DNA from: Hyphomicrobiales bacterium
Lineage (GTDB): Bacteria; Pseudomonadota; Alphaproteobacteria; Rhizobiales; JALURZ01
Direction: 5' to 3'
NCBI GenBank assembly: GCA_027058735.1
Contig: JALURZ010000204.1
Location: 7,368 to 23,703 of the forward strand
DNA length: 16,336 bases
The notes under the pieces are model-generated. The model did no database searches. It saw only the letters and a list, made by a program, of their open reading frames with translations, and was not told the origin of the DNA. How positions within the stretch are numbered: position 1 is the stretch's first letter; each line of letters begins with the position of its first letter. Below are positions 5,334-13,457 of this stretch, piece by piece. The translations under genes and the position numbers were made by a program.

Positions 5334-7250
5334 ATGGCGAGCCGATACCACGACGTCTACAAGCGCTGGCAGGATGACAGGGAAGCGTTCTGGGGCGATG
5401 CGGCCCGGGAAATCGACTGGATCGAGGCGCCCGGGAAAATCTTTGCAAAAACCGCCGGACCCCATGGCCAGTGGATGTATGAAGGCGTCTGCAACACCTG
5501 CTACAACTGCCTCGACCGCCATGTGGAGCGGGGCCGGGGCGATCAGGCCGCGCTGATCCATGACAGCCCGGTAACAGGCCAGAAAAAGACCTTCACCTAT
5601 TCCGAACTGCTCGATGAGGTCTCGCTGTTCGCCGCCGTGCTGAGCGATTTCGGCCTTGCGCGCGGCGACCGGGCGATCATTTACATGCCGATGATCCCCG
5701 AAGCGGTCATCGCCATGCTGGCCTGCGCGCGGCTTGGCGCCATTCATTCCGTCGTGTTCGGCGGCTTTGCCGCCAGCGAACTGGCGACCCGGATCGACGA
5801 TGCCGGGCCGAAGCTGGTGATCTCCGCGTCCTGCGGTATCGAGCCGGGCCGCGTCGTCGCCTACAAGCCCCTGCTTGACGGCGCGATCGAACTGGCCAAA
5901 CACAAGCCGGCACGTTGCATTATCTATCAACGGCCCATGGCACCGGCCGCGCTCACGGCCGGGCGCGACCATGACTGGGCGCGCCTCCTCGCGGACGCGC
6001 GCAGGCAGGGCAAAAAGAGCGCCTGTGTCCCGGTTGCCGCCACCGATCCGTTGTACATTCTCTATACGTCGGGCACGACGGGCCAGCCCAAGGGCGTGGT
6101 GCGCGACAATGGCGGCCACATGGTGGCGCTCAAATGGACCATGAGGAATTTCTACGGGGTCGATCCGGGCGATGTGTTCTGGGCGGCGTCCGATGTCGGC
6201 TGGGTGGTCGGCCATTCCTATATCGTCTATGCGCCGCTGCTGCATGGCTGCACCACCATTCTGTTTGAGGGCAAGCCCGTGGGCACGCCTGATGCGGGCG
6301 TGTTCTGGCGCGTTATCGAGGAACACAAGGTATCGGTGATGTTCACCGCCCCCACCGCGTTTCGCGCCATCAAGAAGGAAGACCCCGATGGCGCGCTTGT
6401 CGCGGATCATGACCTGTCCGGCTTCAAGGCGCTGTTTCTGGCCGGCGAGCGGGCCGATCCCGATACCCTCGTGTGGGCGGAGGACAAACTGGGGGTTCCG
6501 GTTATCGACCACTGGTGGCAGACCGAGACCGGCTGGGCCATCGCGGGCAATCCGCTGGGCCTTGGGCTGCTGCCGGTCAAGCACGGCTCGCCCACCGTGC
6601 CCATGCCCGGCTATGACGTGCGCATTCTCGACGATGAGTGTAATGAGGTGGCGGAAGGCGAGACCGGCGCCGTCTCCATCAAGCTGCCATTGCCGCCGGG
6701 ATGCCTGATGACCCTGTGGCGCAACGATGCGCGTTTTCGCGAAAGCTATCTGGACGAATATCCCGGCTATTACAAAACCGCCGATGCCGGATACAAGGAT
6801 GCGGACGGCTATCTCTACATCATGTCGCGCACCGACGACATCATCAATGTCGCCGGCCACCGGCTGTCCACCGGCGGCATGGAAGAGGTGGTCGCCAGCC
6901 ACCCGGACGTGGCCGAATGCGCGGTGCTCGGCATCGCCGACAAGCTGAAAGGCCAGGTGCCCATCGGTTTTCTGGTGCTCAATGCAGGGGTTGCGCGCGA
7001 TCCGGGGGAAATCGAGGCCGAGACGGTGAAGCTCGTGCGCGAGAAAATCGGGCCCGTGGCGGCCTTCAAGACGGCCCTGACGGTGGCCCGCCTGCCCAAG
7101 ACACGCTCAGGCAAGATACTGCGCGGAACGATTGCAAAGATTGCCGATGGCGAGGACTACAAGATGCCGGCAACGATCGACGATCCGGCGATTCTCGACG
7201 AAATCACCGCGACACTCAAAAAGGCCGGTGTCGGCAGTTTTGCAAATTAG
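5334..7250 (+). CDS. prpE: Propionyl-CoA synthetase
   Basis: A 638-residue ANL ligase that activates propionate (propionate + ATP + CoA gives propionyl-CoA + AMP + PPi) in the cytoplasm, feeding the methylcitrate or methylmalonyl-CoA route. It has the acetyl-CoA-synthetase-type N-terminal domain (FW...AREIDWIEAP near residues 19-33, GVCNTCYNCLDRHVERG 51-67). It also has the PrpE-typical blocks IHDSPVTG (75-82), MPMIPEAVIAMLACARLGAIHSVVFGGFA (118-146, read as a block) and SASCGIEPGRVVAYKPL. The P-loop YTSGTTGQPKG is at 244-254, WWQTETG at 394-400, INVAGHRLSTGGMEE at 504-518 and the acetylatable lysine K594 in RSGKILR. ATG 5334 is preferred over the TTG at 5316 from family N-termini. No prpB, prpC or mutase genes are in the window. 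It is followed closely by an SDR gene. Confidence 0.94.
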   Translation: MASRYHDVYKRWQDDREAFWGDAAREIDWIEAPGKIFAKTAGPHGQWMYEGVCNTCYNCLDRHVERGRGDQAALIHDSPVTGQKKTFTYSELLDEVSLFAAVLSDFGLARGDRAIIYMPMIPEAVIAMLACARLGAIHSVVFGGFAASELATRIDDAGPKLVISASCGIEPGRVVAYKPLLDGAIELAKHKPARCIIYQRPMAPAALTAGRDHDWARLLADARRQGKKSACVPVAATDPLYILYTSGTTGQPKGVVRDNGGHMVALKWTMRNFYGVDPGDVFWAASDVGWVVGHSYIVYAPLLHGCTTILFEGKPVGTPDAGVFWRVIEEHKVSVMFTAPTAFRAIKKEDPDGALVADHDLSGFKALFLAGERADPDTLVWAEDKLGVPVIDHWWQTETGWAIAGNPLGLGLLPVKHGSPTVPMPGYDVRILDDECNEVAEGETGAVSIKLPLPPGCLMTLWRNDARFRESYLDEYPGYYKTADAGYKDADGYLYIMSRTDDIINVAGHRLSTGGMEEVVASHPDVAECAVLGIADKLKGQVPIGFLVLNAGVARDPGEIEAETVKLVREKIGPVAAFKTALTVARLPKTRSGKILRGTIAKIADGEDYKMPATIDDPAILDEITATLKKAGVGSFAN

Positions 7251-7275
7251 CGAAGGACAAATTGGCGAAGGACAT

Positions 7276-7281
7276 GAGGAG
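7276..7281 (+). promoter_or_regulatory. Ribosome-binding site deciding the SDR start
   Basis: GAGGAG lies 8 bases before ATG 7290 and overlaps the alternative GTG at 7281, which therefore is unlikely to be used. Confidence 0.65.
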
Positions 7282-7289
7282 TGCCGGAC

Positions 7290-8090
7290 ATGTCGCATAA
7301 GGACAAGGTCGTCGTCATCACCGGTGCAGCGCGCGGGATCGGGGCCGCCTGCGCCCGGCGGTTCGCCGGCGAGGGGGCCAGGGTTGTCGTTGCCGACATC
7401 AACGAGGAAGCCGGCGAGAAAACGGCCAAGGAACTCGTGGATGCGGGCCACGATGCCCGGTTTACCGCCTGCGATGTGGGCGAGCGCCTCGATATCCGCA
7501 ATCTGGTGACCTCCACCCTTGAGGCCTATGACAGGATCGATGTGCTGGTCAACAATGCCGGCATTATCGTCGCCGCGGACTTTCTCGAACTGGCGGAAGA
7601 GGATTTCGACCGTGTCATCCGGGTCAATCTGAAGGGCATGTTTCTGGCCGGCCAGGCGGTGGCGCGCCAGATGGTGGCCCAGGTGGAGGAGGGCGGCGAG
7701 CCCGGTGCCATCGTCAACATGTCCTCGATCAACGCGGTGTTCGCGATTCCCAACCAGGTGCCCTATTCGGTCTCCAAGGGCGGCGTCAATCAACTGACCA
7801 AGGTGATGGCCATGGCGCTTGCGCCCTACGCCATCCGCGTCAATGCCATCGGGCCGGGCTCCATCATGACCGACATGCTGAAAGTGGTGGCGGAAAACCC
7901 CGAGGCCATGGACAAGGTGCTCTCGCGCACGCCGCTGGGGCGTATCGGCGAGGCAGAGGAGATCGCCTCGGTCGCATCCTTCCTCGCCTCGAGCGATGCC
8001 AGCTACATCACCGGGCAGACCATCTATCCCGATGGCGGGCGTCTCGGCCTCAACTACACCGTGCCTGTGCCGAAACGCTCTGGCGCGTGA
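7290..8090 (+). CDS. SDR-family NAD(P)-dependent dehydrogenase/reductase (FabG-like)
   Basis: A 266-residue classical short-chain dehydrogenase. The cofactor loop TGAARGIG is at 11-18, with an acidic D36 at the end of the second strand that usually favours NAD. NNAG is at 88-91, the catalytic serine is S146, and YSVSK supplies Y159 and K163. The C-terminal PDGG is typical of the FabG/glucose-1-dehydrogenase-like group. It is separated from prpE by only 39 bases, which contain two copies of gcgaaggaca (7250-7259 and 7265-7274). Co-transcription and a role on a hydroxyacyl or ketoacyl substrate are inferred; the substrate itself is not readable. The end of the gene overlaps the convergent ABM-like gene by 41 bases. 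Confidence 0.88.
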   Translation: MSHKDKVVVITGAARGIGAACARRFAGEGARVVVADINEEAGEKTAKELVDAGHDARFTACDVGERLDIRNLVTSTLEAYDRIDVLVNNAGIIVAADFLELAEEDFDRVIRVNLKGMFLAGQAVARQMVAQVEEGGEPGAIVNMSSINAVFAIPNQVPYSVSKGGVNQLTKVMAMALAPYAIRVNAIGPGSIMTDMLKVVAENPEAMDKVLSRTPLGRIGEAEEIASVASFLASSDASYITGQTIYPDGGRLGLNYTVPVPKRSGA

Positions 8091-8439
8091 ACCCGCCGAC
8101 CGGGTTCATATAGACGGGTCCCAGCACCTTCATGGCGCTTTTGACGGTCTCATCGGGATTGCCGTAAACCGTCATGGCCTTGGGTGTCATGACCTCCATG
8201 AAGCGGCCGGCGAACCGCGCCATGAATGCCCCCATGTGGGTCATTACCGCCGCGGAATCCTTGTAGCGCTCAATGATATGGCAGGTCTTGGCGTCCTCGC
8301 CGAGCGACCACTGATAGACCAGCGTGTCGGGTTCGTTGGCCAGCGTCGCCTCCACCATGTCCGCCATCAGCGCCTTGAAGGCGTCCATCTGGCCATCCTT
8401 GATGGTGACTTCCAGCACCCAGTATACGGCTTTGCTCAT
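8050..8439 (-). CDS. Small ABM-like (dimeric alpha/beta barrel) protein
   Basis: 129 residues starting MSKAVYWVLEVTIKDGQMDA. The alternation of a first beta strand (YWVLEVTIKDG), an amphipathic helix (FKALMADMVEATLANEPDTL), a second strand (VYQWSLGED), CHIIERYKDSAAVMTHMGAF and a closing strand is the fold pattern of antibiotic-biosynthesis-monooxygenase (ABM)/EthD-like proteins, which are small dimers often acting on quinols or aldehydes. No cofactor motif is expected or seen. The start at 8439 is chosen from the family N-terminus; the frame extends to 8658 but is low complexity. The ribosome site is weak. The last 13 residues overlap the SDR gene on the other strand, so the tail after about GGF at 115-117 may be recent. 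Enzymatic activity is not established. Confidence 0.7.
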   Translation of the reverse strand: MSKAVYWVLEVTIKDGQMDAFKALMADMVEATLANEPDTLVYQWSLGEDAKTCHIIERYKDSAAVMTHMGAFMARFAGRFMEVMTPKAMTVYGNPDETVKSAMKVLGPVYMNPVGGFTRQSVSAQARCS

Positions 8440-8547
8440 GGCGCGTTCTTTCTCGTCTGTGCTGCGGTGAGGGGCGGGTGTAGCACGCGCGCGCGCACCG
8501 GAACAGCCCCTGCGGGGGCGAGGCCGCCGCCGCGCCGGGAGGGATTG

Positions 8548-8576
8548 TTGCCAAGGACACGATGAAGGCGTAAGAA
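8548..8576 (+). promoter_or_regulatory. Possible promoter of the sdhCDAB operon
   Basis: TTGCCA (8548-8553, 5 of 6 consensus positions) is followed after 17 bases by TAAGAA (8571-8576, 3 of 6). It lies 75 bases before the sdhC start in the only non-coding gap upstream of the operon. It is a plausible but weak match. Confidence 0.3.
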
Positions 8577-8651
8577 TTATGGCCAACGATTCTGACGCAT
8601 GCCGGGTCAAGGGCCAGACAGGCGCGGACGGGTCACTTCGGGGCGGGCAGC

Positions 8652-9050
8652 ATGACACACAGCGATCGGGGCGCCGGGCGGCCGCTTTCCCCGCATCTCC
8701 AGATCTACAAGCCGACGCTGACGATGATGATGTCGATGGCGCACCGGCTCACCGGCCTGGCACTGTATTGCGGCACCCTGCTGCTGGCCTGGTGGCTGCT
8801 GGCGCTGGCCGGCGGAGCGGAAAGTTTCGCCGCCGCGCAGGCTTTTTTTTCCGGATTTTTCGGGCGGCTGATCCTGTTTGGCTACACCTGGGCGCTGATC
8901 CATCACATGCTGGGGGGCTTGCGCCATTTGGTCTGGGACACCGGCCATGGCTTCGGTCCGGCCCAGATCGAATGGGCCGCGCGGGCCACCCTGGCGGGAT
9001 CGGTCGTTTTGACCCTGGTGGTCTGGGTGCTCGGGTTTTCCCTGTTGTGA
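8652..9050 (+). CDS. sdhC: Succinate dehydrogenase cytochrome b556 subunit
   Basis: A 132-residue membrane anchor of complex II. The N-terminus RPLSPHLQIYKP (10-21) is followed by SMAHRLTG (28-35), which carries the Ser and Arg of the quinone site, and by three membrane spans. HHMLGGLRHLVWD (84-96) contains the haem b-ligating histidine. Length and motifs match alphaproteobacterial SdhC. The start at 8652 is the ATG that gives the standard N-terminus, preceded by a G-rich stretch. The gene leads a tight sdhC-D-A-B cluster with a 13-bp gap to sdhD. Confidence 0.95.
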   Translation: MTHSDRGAGRPLSPHLQIYKPTLTMMMSMAHRLTGLALYCGTLLLAWWLLALAGGAESFAAAQAFFSGFFGRLILFGYTWALIHHMLGGLRHLVWDTGHGFGPAQIEWAARATLAGSVVLTLVVWVLGFSLL

Positions 9051-9063
9051 GGGGGCGGAAGCA

Positions 9064-9438
9064 ATGAGTCTGCGCACACCGTTGGGGGCCGTTCGCGGCC
9101 ATGGTTCGGCGAACAGCGGCACCGGGCATTTCTGGCGCCAGCGGCTGAGCGCGATCGCCAATGTGCCGCTCACGCTCGGCCTTGTCTGGCTGGTGCTCGC
9201 CAATCTCGGCGGCGACTATGAAAGCGTGCGCGCCAGCCTGTCCTCGCCCCTGGCGGTGATCGTGCTGGCGGCGTTCATCGTGAGCGCTGTCTATCACATG
9301 CGCCTGGGGCTGCAGGTCGTCATCGAGGACTATGTTCACGGCGAGGCGCTCAAGTTCGCGTGTCTGATCGCCAATACGCTGTTTTCGGCGATTCTCGCGC
9401 TGACATGTCTGTACGCCATACTCAAGCTCGGCATCTAG
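9064..9438 (+). CDS. sdhD: Succinate dehydrogenase hydrophobic membrane anchor subunit
   Basis: A 124-residue second membrane anchor of complex II with three spans. FWRQRLSAIANVPLT (23-37) leads into the first span. YHMRLGLQVVIEDYVHG (77-93) carries the haem-ligating H78 and the Asp-Tyr pair (D89-Y90) that corresponds to the quinone-site Asp-Tyr of E. coli SdhD. A GGGGGCGGAA-like purine stretch precedes the ATG. It lies between sdhC and sdhA in the operon and acts with SdhC to pass electrons to ubiquinone. Confidence 0.94.
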   Translation: MSLRTPLGAVRGHGSANSGTGHFWRQRLSAIANVPLTLGLVWLVLANLGGDYESVRASLSSPLAVIVLAAFIVSAVYHMRLGLQVVIEDYVHGEALKFACLIANTLFSAILALTCLYAILKLGI

Positions 9439-9464
9439 GCGGCCACAAGAACACAAGGCAGGCG

Positions 9465-11309
9465 ATGGCAAAGAACAACAACGACGGCGCCGGCAGGCCG
9501 GGCGGTTTCACGGTCGGCGGGCGCGCCTATCCGCTGAACGACCACACGTTTGACGTGGTGGTGATCGGGGCCGGCGGCGCCGGGCTGCGGGCAACGCTGG
9601 GGTGTTCGCAGGCCGGTCTCAGGACCGCCTGTATCACCAAGGTGTTTCCGACCCGCAGCCATACGGTGGCCGCCCAGGGCGGGGTCGCCGCCGCACTCGG
9701 CAATATGGGTCCCGACGACTGGCGCTGGCACATGTTCGACACCGTCAAGGGGTCGGACTGGCTGGGGGATCAGGACGCCATCGAATATCTGTGCCGCGAA
9801 GCGCCCGGCGCGGTCTATGAACTGGAACATTTCGGCGTGCCGTTTTCGCGCACCGAGGACGGCAAGATCTATCAGCGCCCGTTCGGCGGCATGACCACCG
9901 ATTTCGGCGAGGGCCCGCCCGCCCAGCGCACCTGTGCCGCCGCCGACCGCACCGGTCACGCCATGCTGCACACGCTCTATGGCCAGTCGCTGCGCCATTC
10001 GGCTGAATTTTTCATCGAGTATTTCGCGATCGACCTGATCATGGAGGATGGCGCGTGCCGCGGCGTCGTGGCGCTCAATCTCGACGATGGCACCGTGCAC
10101 CGGTTCCGCGCCCACAAGACGATCCTGGCCACCGGCGGCTACGGGCGCACGTATTTTTCCTGCACCTCGGCGCATACCTGCACCGGCGACGGCAATGCCA
10201 TGGCGCTGCGTGCCGGGCTGCCGCTCCAGGACATGGAATTCATCCAGTTTCACCCGACCGGCATCTATGGTGCCGGCATGCTGATCACCGAAGGGGTGCG
10301 CGGCGAGGGCGGCTATCTGGTGAACTCTGAAGGCGAACGCTTCATGGAGCGCTATGCGCCCCACGCCAAGGACCTCGCCTCGCGCGATGTGGTGTCACGC
10401 TCCATGACCATTGAAATTCGCGAAGGCCGCGGCGTCGGCCCGCAGAAAGACCATATCTATCTGCATCTCGATCATCTCGATCCCGACGTGATCCACGAGC
10501 GCCTGCCGGGGATTGCGGAATCCGCGCGCATTTTCGCCGGTGTCGATGTGACCAGGGAGCCGGTCCCGGTCTTGCCGACGGTGCACTACAACATGGGCGG
10601 CGTGCCGACCAATTATCATGGCGAGGCGGTGGCGCCGAAGGGCGGGGACATGGACGCGGTGGTGCCGGGGCTGATGGCGGTCGGCGAAGCGGCCAGCGCG
10701 TCGGTGCATGGCGCCAACCGGCTGGGGTCCAATTCGCTGATCGATCTGGTGGTGTTCGGCCGCGCGGCGGCGCTGCGCTGCGCGCAGACCATCGAGCCGG
10801 GCCAGAGCCATCGCGATCTGGCGGCGGATGCGGGCGAACTGGCGATCGCGCGGCTCGACCGTTTCCGCCATGCCGATGGCACGATACCGACCGCCGAATT
10901 GCGCCTGCGCATGCAAAAGGCGATGCAGACCAACTGCGCGGTCTTCCGCACCGGCGAGGTGTTGAAGGAGGGCGTGAAAATGATCGACGCCATCTGGAAG
11001 GACTCGTCGCACATCAAGGTGAGCGACCGCTCGCTGGTGTGGAACACGGACCTGATCGAAACGCTCGAATATGACAATCTCATCATCCAGGCCGCCGCCT
11101 CCATCGCGGGCGCCGTCAAACGTCGCGAAAGCCGCGGCGCGCATGCGCGCGAGGATTTCCCCGAGCGTGACGACAAGACCTGGATGAAACACACGCTGAG
11201 CTATGCCGACGAGCGCAAACGCAAGATCCGGATCGACTACCGCCCGGTCCATTCCTTCACGATGAGCGACGACATCGACTACATAGAGCCGAAAGCGCGG
11301 GTCTACTGA
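9465..11309 (+). CDS. sdhA: Succinate dehydrogenase flavoprotein subunit
   Basis: A 614-residue catalytic subunit that oxidises succinate to fumarate. The FAD-binding GAGGAG is at 35-40. RSHTVAAQGG (64-73) holds the histidine H66 that covalently binds FAD. HPTG (H263), SRDVVSRS (R307, catalytic arginine), HYNMGG (H374) and GANRLGSNSL (R419) complete the substrate site. The C-terminal domain ends YIEPKARVY, as in typical SdhA. The start at 9465 has AAGGCAGG just upstream; the open frame before it runs back into sdhD and is not family-like. All catalytic residues are intact. It follows sdhD by 26 bases. Maturation would need an SdhE-type flavinylation factor, which is not in this window. Confidence 0.97.
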   Translation: MAKNNNDGAGRPGGFTVGGRAYPLNDHTFDVVVIGAGGAGLRATLGCSQAGLRTACITKVFPTRSHTVAAQGGVAAALGNMGPDDWRWHMFDTVKGSDWLGDQDAIEYLCREAPGAVYELEHFGVPFSRTEDGKIYQRPFGGMTTDFGEGPPAQRTCAAADRTGHAMLHTLYGQSLRHSAEFFIEYFAIDLIMEDGACRGVVALNLDDGTVHRFRAHKTILATGGYGRTYFSCTSAHTCTGDGNAMALRAGLPLQDMEFIQFHPTGIYGAGMLITEGVRGEGGYLVNSEGERFMERYAPHAKDLASRDVVSRSMTIEIREGRGVGPQKDHIYLHLDHLDPDVIHERLPGIAESARIFAGVDVTREPVPVLPTVHYNMGGVPTNYHGEAVAPKGGDMDAVVPGLMAVGEAASASVHGANRLGSNSLIDLVVFGRAAALRCAQTIEPGQSHRDLAADAGELAIARLDRFRHADGTIPTAELRLRMQKAMQTNCAVFRTGEVLKEGVKMIDAIWKDSSHIKVSDRSLVWNTDLIETLEYDNLIIQAAASIAGAVKRRESRGAHAREDFPERDDKTWMKHTLSYADERKRKIRIDYRPVHSFTMSDDIDYIEPKARVY

Positions 11310-11338
11310 TCCCGCCCCCTGATCGCTGTGATCCACCT

Positions 11339-11343
11339 GGAGA
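11339..11343 (+). promoter_or_regulatory. Ribosome-binding site deciding the sdhB start
   Basis: GGAGA lies 8 bases before ATG 11352. It falls inside the extension that would start at GTG 11328, so the shorter start is preferred. Confidence 0.6.
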
Positions 11344-11351
11344 CAGACGCC

Positions 11352-12137
11352 ATGGTTGAGCTGACATTGCCGGAGAATTCGAAGGTCGGGCAGGGCAGGC
11401 ATTGGGCCGCGCCTGCGGGCGCGGTCAATGTGCGGGAGTTTCGCGTCTATCGCTGGAATCCGGATGATGGAAAAAATCCGCGTCTCGACACCTATCAGGT
11501 GGACATGGAGTCCTGCGGGCCGATGGTGTTGCACGCCCTCATCAAGATCAAGGACGAGATCGACCCGACTCTGACCTTCCGGCGCTCCTGCCGCGAGGGG
11601 ATTTGCGGCTCCTGTGCCATGAATATCGGCGGCGTCAACACGCTGGCCTGCACCCGGGGCATCGATGAGGTGGCCGCCAGCGGGCCCATCAATGTCTATC
11701 CCCTGCCGCATCAGCCGGTGGTCAAGGACCTGGTGCCCGACCTCACCAATTTCTTCGCCCAGCACGCCTCCATCAAGCCGTGGTTGCAGACCGCCACGCC
11801 CGAACCCCAGCGCGAATGGCTGCAAAGCCATGAGGACCGCGAAAAGCTGGACGGCCTGTATGAGTGTATCCTGTGCGCCTGCTGCTCGACCTCGTGCCCG
11901 AGCTACTGGTGGAATTCTGACCGCTATCTGGGCCCCGCCGCCCTGCTGCAATCCTATCGCTGGCTGGTCGACAGCCGCGATGAAGCGACCGGCGAGCGGC
12001 TTGACGATCTGGAAGACCCGTTCCGGCTGTATCGCTGCCACACCATCATGAACTGCACCAAGGCGTGCCCCAAGAGCCTCAATCCGGCCAGGGCCATCGC
12101 CAACATCAAGAAGATGATGGTTGAGCGAAGCGTCTGA
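11352..12137 (+). CDS. sdhB: Succinate dehydrogenase iron-sulfur subunit
   Basis: A 261-residue electron-transfer subunit of complex II. The [2Fe-2S] ligands are C80, C85, C88 and C100 in SCREGICGSCAMNIGG...C. The C-terminal ferredoxin domain has CILCACCSTSCP (172-183) and CHTIMNCTKACP (229-240), which provide the [4Fe-4S] and [3Fe-4S] clusters. The sequence matches alphaproteobacterial SdhB throughout, including the KSLNPARAIANIKKMM terminus. It is the last sdh gene. The GST-like gene begins 19 bases after its stop, so read-through from the operon is likely. Confidence 0.97.
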   Translation: MVELTLPENSKVGQGRHWAAPAGAVNVREFRVYRWNPDDGKNPRLDTYQVDMESCGPMVLHALIKIKDEIDPTLTFRRSCREGICGSCAMNIGGVNTLACTRGIDEVAASGPINVYPLPHQPVVKDLVPDLTNFFAQHASIKPWLQTATPEPQREWLQSHEDREKLDGLYECILCACCSTSCPSYWWNSDRYLGPAALLQSYRWLVDSRDEATGERLDDLEDPFRLYRCHTIMNCTKACPKSLNPARAIANIKKMMVERSV

Positions 12138-12156
12138 CAAAGGGGGGATCGCGCGC

Positions 12157-12792
12157 ATGTCTGAATTCACCCTTTATTGCTTCGCCCAGTCCGGCAACGC
12201 CTATAAGGGGGCCTTGATGCTCAATCTGTGCGGCGCCGACTGGCAGCCGCGCTTCGTCGATTTTTTCAATGGCGAGACGAAAACGCCGGAATACCGCCAA
12301 TCCATCAATGAAATGGGGGAGGTGCCGGTGCTGGCCCACGGCGCGCGCAAATTCAGCCAGTCGGGGGTCATTCTGGATTATCTCAGCGGTCATTTCGGGC
12401 GGTTCGGGCCGGAAAACGAGGATGAGCGCCGTGAGATCCTGCGCTGGACGCTGTATGACAATTACCGGTTCACCAGCACGACGGGACTGTACCGGTTCCT
12501 GACCGCGCTGCAGAAGACCGGCAGGACGCCGGTCACCGAATTTCTGTCCGCGCGGATGCATGGCGCGCTCGATGTGCTCGACAAGCACTTTTCGACCCAC
12601 GACTTCGTGGCCGCGTCACGGCCCACCACCGCGGATATCTCGCTGTGCGGCTATCTCTATTACGATGACGAGATCGAGGGGCTCGACTGGGCCGACTATC
12701 CCCGCATCAAGGCCTGGCTGGAGCGCATCAAGGCGCTGGAGGGCTGGGGCCACCCCTATGACCTGATGCCGGGACATCCGCTGCCGGCCTGA
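12157..12792 (+). CDS. Glutathione S-transferase family protein
   Basis: A 211-residue cytosolic protein with a thioredoxin-like N-terminal domain. TLYCFAQSGNAYK (5-17) supplies a Ser/Cys region near the usual active site, GEVPVL (54-59) is the cis-proline loop and QSGVILDYL (68-76) the glutathione-binding segment. A helical C-terminal domain follows, with the familiar 'TTADISLCGYLYY' and 'YPRIKAWLERIKAL' helices. ATG 12157 is preferred because AGGGGGGAT lies 8 bases upstream; the frame also opens at a TTG at 12121 overlapping sdhB. Whether it is a true transferase, a peroxidase or an isomerase is open. Its place directly after sdhB suggests co-expression with complex II, perhaps in redox defence, which is inference. 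Confidence 0.85.
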   Translation: MSEFTLYCFAQSGNAYKGALMLNLCGADWQPRFVDFFNGETKTPEYRQSINEMGEVPVLAHGARKFSQSGVILDYLSGHFGRFGPENEDERREILRWTLYDNYRFTSTTGLYRFLTALQKTGRTPVTEFLSARMHGALDVLDKHFSTHDFVAASRPTTADISLCGYLYYDDEIEGLDWADYPRIKAWLERIKALEGWGHPYDLMPGHPLPA

Positions 12793-12805
12793 CCGGGGAG
12801 CAGCG

Positions 12806-12832
12806 CTTGCCCCTCGCGCGCGTGTGGGCAAG
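12806..12832 (+). terminator. Hairpin after the sdh-GST operon, possible 3' end
   Basis: cttgccc (12806-12812) pairs with gggcaag (12826-12832) around a 13-nt GC-alternating loop, starting 13 bases after the GST stop. There is no T-run, so it is not a canonical intrinsic terminator; it may protect a transcript 3' end. Confidence 0.3.
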
Positions 12833-13008
12833 ATGCGGCCGGGTCCGGCGTTGCCAATTCATTAACCATGCCGGGTCTATCATTTGAGCCAAGCAAACGA
12901 GCCACGGAGCAAACCAATGGCCGCCCCTGTAGGAAGACATGCTCCCAAGCGCGGTTAACGGCCGGGCCTCAACCGCGACCTCCTTTTGACAGCGCTTCGG
13001 AGCCCTGG

Positions 13009-13015
13009 AAGGAGG
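13009..13015 (+). promoter_or_regulatory. Strong ribosome-binding site of the small exported protein
   Basis: AAGGAGG lies 6 bases before ATG 13022 and decides that start over the in-frame ATG at 12986. Confidence 0.75.
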
Positions 13016-13021
13016 ACCCCT

Positions 13022-13357
13022 ATGACCAGATTGACCAGATCCACGACCGCAACCCTGACAAGGCGCATCACAGGCGCCGTTGCTCTCGCGTTTGCCGTGA
13101 CCCTTGGCGCACCGGACGCTGGGGCTGTCGAGTGCGCTGAACGCGGGTTCATCGTCAAGCAACTGGACAAGAAGTTCAAGGAAGGGCGGATTGCCACCGG
13201 CATAATGGCCAAACACGGCCTGATGGAGCTTTATGTGTCCAAAGACACCGGCACGTGGACCGTTCTGCTGACTTCGCCGCGCGGGTTGAGCTGTGTGATC
13301 GCGGCCGGCGAAAACTGGGAAAGCATGCCGGTAAAAATCGCCGGCCCCGCAGCCTAG
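13022..13357 (+). CDS. Small exported (periplasmic) protein of unknown function
   Basis: 111 residues. An Arg-rich N-region (TRLTRSTTATLTRR) is followed by a hydrophobic core (ITGAVALAFAVTLGA) and a likely Sec signal-peptidase site after DAGA, about residue 36. The mature part is about 75 residues with two cysteines (VEC and LSC) that could form one disulfide. It has a basic stretch (KQLDKKFKEGR) and an ELYVSKDTGTWTVLLTSPRG segment. I recognise the general pattern 'ELYV...TGTWTVL.T.P.G..C..AAG..W' as recurring in small alphaproteobacterial exported proteins, but I know of no assigned function. It sits alone between the sdh operon and zapE, 100 bases before the latter. Confidence 0.75.
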   Translation: MTRLTRSTTATLTRRITGAVALAFAVTLGAPDAGAVECAERGFIVKQLDKKFKEGRIATGIMAKHGLMELYVSKDTGTWTVLLTSPRGLSCVIAAGENWESMPVKIAGPAA

Positions 13358-13457
13358 AGCGAAAATACGGGCTATCGCGCCGTGATGGCGTTTGCTAAGA
13401 CGGTCGCGAGGCTGAAGTTCGCCGCCGTTCGAGTTCACAACCCAGGCCGCTGCGTTC

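Noticed and set aside
5169..6902. 577-codon open frame on the minus strand opposite prpE
   Set aside because: It is a shadow of the high-GC prpE gene. Its product is rich in His/Gly/Arg without domain motifs, whereas the plus strand encodes a complete enzyme with all motifs.
10395..12170. 591-codon open frame on the minus strand opposite sdhA and sdhB
   Set aside because: It spans two genuine genes and their gap in antisense; composition is typical of a GC-driven antisense frame and there are no domain signatures.
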